A stretch of DNA of 44,686 bases from Bacteroidales bacterium (GTDB taxonomy: Bacteria > Bacteroidota > Bacteroidia > Bacteroidales > UBA932). Below are positions 1 to 6,159 of the stretch, one piece after another (positions within the stretch are counted from its first letter, which is position 1; every line of letters begins with the position of its first letter). The stretch is taken from contig JAFZWC010000031.1 of NCBI GenBank assembly GCA_017617475.1, forward strand, positions 1 to 44,686. The letters are read 5' to 3'. The notes under the pieces were generated by a model. That model was not told the DNA's origin. It saw only the letters and a list, made by a program, of their open reading frames with translations, and did not search any database. The position numbers were made by a program, and so were the translations under genes.

Positions 1-603
1 GAAGTTGCGGCTGAAGTAGTAGTCCACGCCGGTGAGGATTCCACCGCTCACGGTGTAGGCCTCAGCCACGCTGTTACCCATGGCCCTGTAGTCGTTGTAG
101 GCCGACAAGTCGGAGGCATAACCGCCCTGGAACGCAAGTCCTGCATAAGGACGAAGGTTCGGAACGGCTGCGATGCGATAATAGTAACTGAAGGCAACGT
201 TGGCCAGCCAGTTAAGATTAATCTTCGCTTCCACAGACTCGTAGGTCGGAATCTCTCCCATCTCGTAGGTCTCGCCCATCGTACCCGGAACCATTGCACG
301 GCTCGGATTGTTGTAGTACGAGAAGGCGCCTCCTACATCCAGTTTCCAGCGGTCGCAGAAAATCAAGCTTCCTTCCACTCCGAAAGCCAGGGCCTTGTCC
401 GTCCAACCGGCGGACAGGGCCTGGGTTCCGTATGAAGTAAGCATACCCGGAAGGGCACTCACATTCAGGTAGCTGTTGGCTCCAGCCGTCAGGGCCACGC
501 CCACGCGCACGGTCTCGGTGCGACCGGTCTTCTCCTGGGCATTCACTGTGGCAGCGCCTAACAGTACTACTGCAGCGAGTGTTATTATGCTTTTGATATT
601 CAT
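1..603 (-). CDS. Outer-membrane beta-barrel protein, partial (C-terminus outside window)
   Basis: The frame opens at the ATG at 603 and stays open to base 1, giving 201 residues with no stop, so the C-terminus is missing. Residues 1-21 form a Sec signal peptide (MNIKSIITLAAVVLLGAATVNA, cleavage before QEKTG). The rest alternates short aromatic-rich strands (FSYYNNPS, VAFSYYYRI, LRPYAGLAFQGGYA, VDYYFSRNF) with glycine turns, the pattern of an 8- to 14-strand barrel of the OmpW / 'outer membrane beta-barrel' type. The phrase RPYAGLAFQGG resembles the conserved 'PYAGxG' strand of such porin-like proteins. It starts 45 bp after the stop of the giant lipoprotein on the same strand, so the two are probably co-transcribed. 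Barrel class is inferred from composition; no specific family was identified. Confidence 0.75.
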   Translation of the reverse strand, partial: MNIKSIITLAAVVLLGAATVNAQEKTGRTETVRVGVALTAGANSYLNVSALPGMLTSYGTQALSAGWTDKALAFGVEGSLIFCDRWKLDVGGAFSYYNNPSRAMVPGTMGETYEMGEIPTYESVEAKINLNWLANVAFSYYYRIAAVPNLRPYAGLAFQGGYASDLSAYNDYRAMGNSVAEAYTVSGGILTGVDYYFSRNF

Positions 604-648
604 TGATTACTGGTTGTTATTACAATTCCTTTGACTAGTGGGGGCAGA

Positions 649-3600
649 TTACTCTGCGGCAGCAACTTCTTCCTCGTCAACACCAAGGTAAGCGTACAGG
701 ACAGTCTTGTACTTCTCGGCGATGGCGTTCAGGATAGCGATCCGCTCTTCGTTCCACTGGAGTCTTTCGTCAAGCATCTCGAGAACAGTGCTTTCAGCAA
801 CATCGCCGTATTCAAGCACCTTCTCCAGGAGTTTCTTGACAACATTCAGTCCAACGATGCTTCTACCATATTGCACAGCGTACTGCTGGAGCGCGTTAGC
901 AATAGCAGAAATCTTAGCATGATTCGTGGCGATTCCATCTTCGAAATTGACAGAGATAGAAAGATCAGCGACTGCAACAAGTCCGGCAACGCACTGGTTC
1001 AGCACTGCAGAGGTACCCTCGAGGTACTCGATGGCATCCTGGAGCTTAAACCATCTGTAACTAGCCTCCTTATCAACATCATTAGCACCACCTACGAACA
1101 TATACATACCCTCGTTGGCAATAGCGTCAATGGCCTTGAAAGTAGCCGCGGCGAGATCCTTAACCACCTTAGCGTCGAACTCAACCTTAGTAGCCTCGTT
1201 AACAGCCTCTTCGGCCTCGGAGAGTTCATCAAGCCAAGCGGTGTAGCCAGCCTCATGAGCCTGGAAAGCCTTCACGTTGGCACGGACTTCTTCAATATCC
1301 TCAAGTTCTTCTGCCAAATCCTCAGCAGCTTCGGCCTTATATGCAGCGATATCTTCAGGCTTTGCAGCAATCTCTTCCTCTATAGCAGCAATCTGATAAG
1401 AAGGAGAACCATTGAAGTTCTTAGGAACAACAATTTCCTGACCGTTCTCAAGCTTAGTGGTAACAGCCTTGCCATCCTTCATCTTAGGACCATTCAAAGC
1501 AGTTGCGATGAAGTAGTACTCAGCGGTTTCAAGATCAACCATCTTGGCGGTATAGTCTACAGAGTAGCTGGACTTCCACCAGGAATACTGGGCGTCGTCG
1601 GTACCAGCCCAAATATCGTCGATACCAAGCTCGTTCCACTCCCCGATATGGTTGGGGTTGTAAGCATAGAGCTTCATGAGGGCAGCTTTTGCAGTGTTAG
1701 TGGCAGCAGCGTCCTTGGCGGTCTTGTAGGTATTATAAAGCTTAATACCTTCGGCGTCAAGATAGTCCTCAATCTTGTCCTTAGTGAGATCAACAGCGGA
1801 CACGGCAACACCCTTAACAGCAGCGATGAGAGCCTTATTGGCATTGTCAAGTTCGGTCTTTTTGGTAGTCTTGTCAGATTTAGCCTTAGCGTCTTTGTCG
1901 AATGCGGTCTTACCAGCCTTGTCTCCAGTACCAGCCTTAAGTTCAGCTTCCTTGGCGGCGAGATCATCGATGGCATCCAGCACAGCGGCCTGAGAAGTCC
2001 CGGCAACCTTATCAGCCTTCTTCCATACCTTCTTCGTCTTGTCATAGGTAAAGCCGGTAGTTGTGGTAACGCCCTTCATGCTGCCTACTTCGGGATTCCA
2101 AGCGGCTTCGGCCGTTTCTAAAGCAGTGCCTTTTGCCTCATCATAATCGGCTTTGGCATTGTGGTACTTCTTTTCAGCTTTTTCAAGAGCAGTCTGTGCA
2201 TTATCAACCGCCTCTTCAGCGTCTTCACGGTCTTTAACAGCTTGGTCGTAGTTTGCTTTTGCGGTATCATAACCAGTAGCACCCTTAGGATGTCTCCAGT
2301 ATTCCATCTGCATGGCATACTCAGTCTCCTTGGCATCCTCAAGATCATCCTTTGCCTCGCGGAGAGTTTTCTGGGTGGAGCCTTCGTGTTCAATGGACTT
2401 GACAGAACCATCAGCATTGTACTCAACCTTATACTCGGGATCCCAAGCATCTACTGCAGCGTCAAGAGCAGCCTTTTCGGTTGCAGCATCCGTGTTGACA
2501 GCCTTGTTATAATCACCCTCGGCTTTGGCCTCATTTTCACGGGCTGTCTTCAGTGTGGCCTCAGCATCGGTAGCGGCAGTCTTTGCGGCTGCGAGGTCGT
2601 TGGCAGCAGTGTTAGCGTCGCTAACAGCTTTGTCATAAGCCTTCTGGGCGGCATCCTGATTTAAGAAGAGCTGACGATCAACATCGTGGTTAAGGAGCAT
2701 ATGCTTCTGGAAGTCTTCCCAAGCAGTTTCCACAGCTTCCTTCTTACCCTTGTTGGCCTTGAATTCGGCGATGAAATCTTCCTCGGCCTTGGTAATATCG
2801 GCCTGACGCTTGGCAACATACTCCTTGTGAAGGGCAAGGCTCTTTTCAAGTTCGGTCTTCTGTGCGTTCAAAGCAGCAATCTCCGCGGGGACAGTCTTTT
2901 CCTCGTACTTCTTTACCTTAGCAGCATAGTAGCCCTCGGTCTCTTCTGCAAGGTCATCGAGCACGTCGTCAACAGCTTCGAAATCAATCACGGCAGGAGC
3001 GTAGACAGTGGTGGTCAGAGTAGTGAAGTCACCATTATTGTAAACATCGATGTCGGGATAACGCTCGTCTACAGGGATAGCACGTGCCCACTTGGCGTTG
3101 TCGGCCTTGGAAGTCCACAGAGGGATGAACACGTCATTCTCGTCATCATCGTCATCATCGTATACGTATACACCGGAATAAGTTACATTTCCACTGTGAC
3201 CCGGAACTTCGAGTTCAGCAATGGTCTTGTGACCATAATAGTAATCGCCAGAGAGTGCTACAATGCCCTTGAAATCATTCTTGAAGGCGGAAGACCAACC
3301 CTGGGTAAAGTCTGCCTTCATGGTAGAGAGGTTGGTGTAGACTTCATTAGCAGCAGCCTTATCCTGAACGGCCTCTTGGTAAGCGGTATAAGCCTCGCTC
3401 AGAGCAACACGGGCATCCTTAAGAGCTTCCTTGGCCTCTTCGGGGGTCATGGACTGCTTCTCCTTGAGGACAGCGATGATACCCTCGTTCTCGGCAATCT
3501 GATTCTCAATCTGCTCAAGTTCAAAATTGATGGACTTCTTGGCAGCCTTTACACCAGCCTTCACCAGGGCCTTCTCGGCCTTGATGGCAAGCTGCTGGAG

Positions 3601-4140
3601 CTCAAGAGCCTGAACCTCCTGGAGAGCACCATAGTACTTTCCAGCGTACACGCGGGCGCTGTCGGCAGTATTATTCTCGAACTTGGCGATGGCATCGAGG
3701 ATAGCCTGCTCGTTCTCGAGAGCCTGGACCTGAGCATCGGCCAGGAGCTTGTTGAGAACATTTACCCATGCCTGCTTGCCAGCCTCGGCCTGAGCCAGGA
3801 GAACTTCCAGTTCGGCCTGCTTCTTCTGCAGTTCGACCTTCTCTTCTTCTACCTTGACCTCACCGATCTTCACCTGAACTTTCAGGAGTTCGGCGCGGAT
3901 CTTCTCGGTCTCGGCCTGGGCATTGAGCAATGCGGCCTGAGCCTGCTTCAGAGTGGCTTCGGCGTTGGCATAGATGACCTCTGCCTGGGCCTTAGCCGCG
4001 TTAAGAGTGGCAAGCGAATTGAGTTCGTTTGCCTTAGCAATGCGAACCTGCTCAACAGAAGCAGATTCCTCGTTCTTCAAGCAGCCTGTGAGGCACAGAG
4101 CACCACAGAACAGCGCAACGAGTAAAGATTTTTTTTGCAT
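649..4140 (-). CDS. Giant alanine-rich coiled-coil lipoprotein (1163 aa), function unknown
   Basis: The start at 4140 is chosen because it begins a clean lipoprotein signal (MQKKSLLVALFCGALCLTGC, lipidated Cys20); an in-frame upstream extension to 4260 gives no signal peptide. Residues after Cys20 are LKNEE, similar to the charged export signals of surface-exposed Bacteroidota lipoproteins. About residues 24-280 are almost pure heptad-type A/E/K/Q/L helix. About 285-410 are a less helical, Tyr/Gly-containing segment with a run of six Asp near residue 329. About 430-720 and 750-1150 return to long helices with repeated pieces such as AAWNPE / DAWDPE. Composition is strongly A, K, E, D; synonymous sites look more A/T-rich than in neighbouring genes. 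No enzymatic motif is seen. A stalk, tether or surface adhesin working with the following barrel protein is possible but is inference only. Confidence 0.8.
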   Translation of the reverse strand: MQKKSLLVALFCGALCLTGCLKNEESASVEQVRIAKANELNSLATLNAAKAQAEVIYANAEATLKQAQAALLNAQAETEKIRAELLKVQVKIGEVKVEEEKVELQKKQAELEVLLAQAEAGKQAWVNVLNKLLADAQVQALENEQAILDAIAKFENNTADSARVYAGKYYGALQEVQALELQQLAIKAEKALVKAGVKAAKKSINFELEQIENQIAENEGIIAVLKEKQSMTPEEAKEALKDARVALSEAYTAYQEAVQDKAAANEVYTNLSTMKADFTQGWSSAFKNDFKGIVALSGDYYYGHKTIAELEVPGHSGNVTYSGVYVYDDDDDDENDVFIPLWTSKADNAKWARAIPVDERYPDIDVYNNGDFTTLTTTVYAPAVIDFEAVDDVLDDLAEETEGYYAAKVKKYEEKTVPAEIAALNAQKTELEKSLALHKEYVAKRQADITKAEEDFIAEFKANKGKKEAVETAWEDFQKHMLLNHDVDRQLFLNQDAAQKAYDKAVSDANTAANDLAAAKTAATDAEATLKTARENEAKAEGDYNKAVNTDAATEKAALDAAVDAWDPEYKVEYNADGSVKSIEHEGSTQKTLREAKDDLEDAKETEYAMQMEYWRHPKGATGYDTAKANYDQAVKDREDAEEAVDNAQTALEKAEKKYHNAKADYDEAKGTALETAEAAWNPEVGSMKGVTTTTGFTYDKTKKVWKKADKVAGTSQAAVLDAIDDLAAKEAELKAGTGDKAGKTAFDKDAKAKSDKTTKKTELDNANKALIAAVKGVAVSAVDLTKDKIEDYLDAEGIKLYNTYKTAKDAAATNTAKAALMKLYAYNPNHIGEWNELGIDDIWAGTDDAQYSWWKSSYSVDYTAKMVDLETAEYYFIATALNGPKMKDGKAVTTKLENGQEIVVPKNFNGSPSYQIAAIEEEIAAKPEDIAAYKAEAAEDLAEELEDIEEVRANVKAFQAHEAGYTAWLDELSEAEEAVNEATKVEFDAKVVKDLAAATFKAIDAIANEGMYMFVGGANDVDKEASYRWFKLQDAIEYLEGTSAVLNQCVAGLVAVADLSISVNFEDGIATNHAKISAIANALQQYAVQYGRSIVGLNVVKKLLEKVLEYGDVAESTVLEMLDERLQWNEERIAILNAIAEKYKTVLYAYLGVDEEEVAAAE

Positions 4141-4201
4141 AGCGTTTAAATTAATTTGGATAATTAATTGAGCTATGCAAAGCCGGTTTTCCCGGTGGGG
4201 G

Positions 4202-4353
4202 GTACATACCTGGTATGTACGCAAATACCGCTTTTGAGGGCGCTTTGCATGTACATACACGGACCGAATCGGCCATACAATGTGGTTTTCGGGAAGGTAT
4301 GTACAAAATATTATTACTAGAGGGCATTTTCGTTGTACATACGGGGTATGTGC
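4202..4353. repeat. Cluster of GTACATAC / GTATGTAC palindromes
   Basis: Five perfect copies of an 8-mer and one near copy lie within 152 bp upstream of the giant lipoprotein. GTACATAC is at 4202-4209, 4251-4258 and 4335-4342; GTATGTAC is at 4213-4220 and 4297-4304; GTATGTGC is at 4346-4353. They form inverted pairs: the first with a 3-bp spacer (CTG), the second with a 38-bp loop, the third with a 3-bp spacer (GGG) and one mismatch. A second inverted repeat, ATGCAAAGC (4175-4183) and GCTTTGCAT (4242-4250), encloses the first pair. These could be operator sites for a dimeric regulator of the lipoprotein operon or RNA hairpins in its leader. Confidence 0.7.
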
Positions 4354-4461
4354 AGCGTGCGGGGGGGGTATGCGGCGGACAAGTAGCCGGGATTTGCCCG
4401 CCTCCGGCGGCCATTTCGCTTCCCCTGCGGGGAACTTAGCTTGAAGCCCTTCCGCACAACA
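4354..4461. other. GC-rich intergenic segment with small hairpins
   Basis: Together with 4141-4353 this is the roughly 320-bp gene-free stretch between the lipoprotein start and the tRNA-Arg terminator. It has a G8 run just before 4370, a CCGCCtccGGCGG hairpin near 4399-4411 and a perfect TTCCCC-TGC-GGGGAA hairpin at 4420-4434. No convincing coding frame and no clear TAnnTTTG promoter for the minus-strand lipoprotein were found. It may be a structured leader or a decayed palindromic element. Confidence 0.4.
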
Positions 4462-4486
4462 AACGCCACGGGCAAGCCGTGGCGTT
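4462..4486 (-). terminator. Rho-independent terminator after tRNA-Arg
   Basis: A perfect 10-bp stem (AACGCCACGG with its complement CCGTGGCGTT, 5-nt loop at 4472-4476) begins 11 nt past the tRNA 3' end on the minus strand and is followed by the T-rich tail TTTGTTGT. Confidence 0.8.
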
Positions 4487-4497
4487 CATTCCTTTCG

Positions 4498-4571
4498 TGA
4501 TCCCGACGCGATTCGAACGCGTGACCCACAGCTTAGAAGGCTGTTGCTCTATCCAGCTGAGCTACGGGACC
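4498..4571 (-). tRNA. tRNA-Arg (anticodon TCT)
   Basis: A 74-nt cloverleaf on the minus strand. The acceptor stem is GGTCCCG paired with CGGGATC (one G-U), discriminator A. The D arm contains AGCTCAGCTGGATAGAGC, the anticodon loop is CTTCTAA with anticodon TCT, and the T arm has the canonical GTTCGAATC. CCA is not encoded. A TATCTTTG promoter box lies at 4589-4596 and a terminator follows. TCT reads AGA and AGG arginine codons. Confidence 0.96.
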
Positions 4572-4588
4572 AACACTATTTTGGGTTG

Positions 4589-4596
4589 CAAAGATA
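4589..4596 (-). promoter_or_regulatory. -7 promoter box for tRNA-Arg
   Basis: The minus strand reads TATCTTTG, a match to the Bacteroidota consensus TAnnTTTG, ending 17 nt before the mature tRNA 5' end. No clear -33 TTTG is seen at the expected distance. Confidence 0.7.
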
Positions 4597-4611
4597 GCAA
4601 TAAATTTCCGA

Positions 4612-5583
4612 TTATAGCGAACTTATGTAGAAGATAAGCTGGAGTTGGTGCTGGAGCACCTGGGAGAGGGTGAGCTCGCCGTCTTCGCGGGCGGGGAAGC
4701 TGTCTTCCAGGGTGCCGCCCTCGTAGTCGATGGAGAGGCTGGAGATGCCCGTTTCCACCATACGGGTGAGATCTTCCATGGACGGGTATACCAGCACGAA
4801 GTTGGTGTCGTCACGGGCTTGGAGAAGGCCCACTACGGAACCGTCGGCCAGGGTGAAACGCACGGCGGAGTCGAAGGGGATGTGGAACTGTTCCTGGGTG
4901 CCGATGGCGAAGTAGAAATCCATGTCTTCACCGCCGGTGTTCTTGTACTGGAGGTGGGAGAGGATGACGTTGTAGTCGAAGTTGGCGCCGCGGGCCACCA
5001 TGGGATTGGCGGTGGTCATGACGCTGGAGAGGCTCTCCTGCCGGTCGGCCAGGGTGGCCTTGAATTCCAGGGTTTTTCCGCTGGCGTCGAGGATGGCTTC
5101 GCAGTGGTGCTTGAGCAGGGTTCCCAGCTCGTTGTCGGGGAAGGTGGCCTGAATATAATCGTCAGGATCCCAGCCGGTTACAACATCTACGGACTTGATG
5201 CCCTGGAGCATTTTCTCCATGTCGGCCGGCTCTACGGCATATTTGAGCCGGATGTTTTTGGCCGAGGCGGGATACTGGCCGATCTGCTCCAGCCTTACCA
5301 CGCTGCCGCCCGTGAGGGTGGCCGACAGTTTCACCCCCTTGGGGGCGGCGGTGGCGGCCTTCCTGGCGGGCTCCAGGGTGAGGTACAGCAAGTACAGGGT
5401 GGAGCCGTCGGGGAAGCCCACCAGCTCTACGTTGGCGTGGCCGGGGACGGTGCCGAAGGCTATGGATTCGGCCTGGGTAGCTATGTGAGTCATCCCGTCT
5501 ATGCGGTAGTTGGCGCGTACCTGCTGGGCGTGTAAGGCGGCGCAGGCAAGCAGGGCAAAGACCAGGATTGCCAGTTTCTTCAT
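4612..5583 (-). CDS. Secreted protein of unknown function (323 aa)
   Basis: A Sec signal peptide is clear (MKKLAILVFALLACAALHA, cleavage before QQVRA), so the product is periplasmic or exported. The body is a mixed alpha/beta sequence without Cys-rich or enzymatic motifs. It includes TLADGSVVGLLQARDDTNF and ends with a long acidic and Leu-rich tail to FYISSL. Phrases such as IAFGTVPGHANVELVG suggest beta-sandwich folds. I do not recognise the family. The gene is monocistronic: a TATCTTTG box lies 20 nt upstream of the ATG and a tRNA gene with its own promoter follows. It is divergent from the PPC-domain gene; the two share an 83-bp intergenic region. Confidence 0.8.
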   Translation of the reverse strand: MKKLAILVFALLACAALHAQQVRANYRIDGMTHIATQAESIAFGTVPGHANVELVGFPDGSTLYLLYLTLEPARKAATAAPKGVKLSATLTGGSVVRLEQIGQYPASAKNIRLKYAVEPADMEKMLQGIKSVDVVTGWDPDDYIQATFPDNELGTLLKHHCEAILDASGKTLEFKATLADRQESLSSVMTTANPMVARGANFDYNVILSHLQYKNTGGEDMDFYFAIGTQEQFHIPFDSAVRFTLADGSVVGLLQARDDTNFVLVYPSMEDLTRMVETGISSLSIDYEGGTLEDSFPAREDGELTLSQVLQHQLQLIFYISSL

Positions 5584-5603
5584 TCGTTTGCTTGATTTGA
5601 CTG

Positions 5604-5611
5604 CAAAGATA
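5604..5611 (-). promoter_or_regulatory. -7 promoter box for the secreted 323-aa protein
   Basis: The minus strand reads TATCTTTG 20 nt upstream of the ATG at 5583, giving a short leader. A CAAA (TTTG on minus) exists at 5625-5628 but is closer than the usual 19-21 nt spacing. Confidence 0.7.
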
Positions 5612-5634
5612 ACATTTTCTTGCCCAAAAATTGC

Positions 5635-5642
5635 TATCTTTA
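5635..5642 (+). promoter_or_regulatory. Probable -7 box for the PPC-domain gene
   Basis: TATCTTTA differs from TAnnTTTG in its last base and lies 24 nt upstream of the ATG at 5667. It faces away from the minus-strand box at 5604-5611, forming a divergent promoter region. Confidence 0.5.
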
Positions 5643-5666
5643 TACCCTATCAAATAGTTTTTGCCC

Positions 5667-6113
5667 ATGTATACTTACAAAACGGTAAAAGGTGATTCCA
5701 CCGAATTCAAAGAGTGCTATATCCTGAGTATTGACAATCATGAGGAAATCATGGCCGCCCTGGCCGATTTCTGCCGGAAGATGAAGATTGTGGCCGGCGA
5801 AATCACGGGAATTGGCGCCATCTCCGAGGCCACTTTCCGCTTCCTGGACCCGGCCACCAAGAACTACGTGGACAAGACGTTCGCGGAACAGATGGAAATC
5901 ACCAACCTCACCGGCAACATCTCCCAGAAGGACGGCGACGTGTACCTGCACGTGCACCTTACCTGCAGCCGCAGGGACTACACCTGTGTGGGCGGTCACC
6001 TGCTCAAGGCCCGCATTAACGGGGCCTGCGAACTATTTGTTAAGGACTTCGGTCCCATTACGGTGGGCCGCAGGTTCGACCCCGAGACCGGGCTCAACCT
6101 GTATGACTTTTAG
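5667..6113 (+). CDS. PPC/DUF296 domain protein (148 aa)
   Basis: The whole protein is one PPC (plant and prokaryote conserved, DUF296) domain, the compact fold found alone in bacteria and fused to AT-hooks in plants. Typical blocks are present: an early ILSIDNHEEIMAALADFC helix, the GEITGIGAISEATF strand-turn and the C-terminal HVHLTCSRRDYTCVGGHLL segment, whose histidines correspond to the metal-site histidines of bacterial trimers. ATG 5667 is preferred over the TTG at 5661. Function of stand-alone bacterial members is not established, and no AT-hook is present, so DNA binding should not be assumed. It lies 46 bp upstream of the polysaccharide export gene, which has its own promoter. Confidence 0.88.
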   Translation: MYTYKTVKGDSTEFKECYILSIDNHEEIMAALADFCRKMKIVAGEITGIGAISEATFRFLDPATKNYVDKTFAEQMEITNLTGNISQKDGDVYLHVHLTCSRRDYTCVGGHLLKARINGACELFVKDFGPITVGRRFDPETGLNLYDF

Positions 6114-6124
6114 GCAAAAAATAG

Positions 6125-6132
6125 TATCTTTG
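6125..6132 (+). promoter_or_regulatory. -7 promoter box for the polysaccharide export operon
   Basis: TATCTTTG ends 27 nt before the ATG at 6160. It is overlapped by an inverted repeat, TGTAC (6131-6135) and GTACA (6140-6144), with a 4-nt spacer at the expected transcription start; this might be an operator. Confidence 0.75.
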
Positions 6133-6159
6133 TACGAATGTACATTTATTGAAGCGAAT

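Noticed and set aside
3136..3160. CATCATCGT trinucleotide run as a microsatellite phase-variation site
   Set aside because: It encodes a six-Asp run in frame; unit length is three, so slippage would not switch the gene off.
631..4125. Long plus-strand open frames opposite the giant lipoprotein (631-2121, 2686-4125)
   Set aside because: They are antisense shadows of a low-complexity A/K/E gene, lack promoters and signals, and read as Leu/Ser/Val-rich noise.
4202..4353. CRISPR array
   Set aside because: The 8-mers are too short, alternate in orientation and are unevenly spaced with no spacer-length units.
4151..4529. Small frames in the gap between the giant lipoprotein and tRNA-Arg
   Set aside because: They run through palindromes, the terminator or the tRNA itself and encode no recognisable protein.
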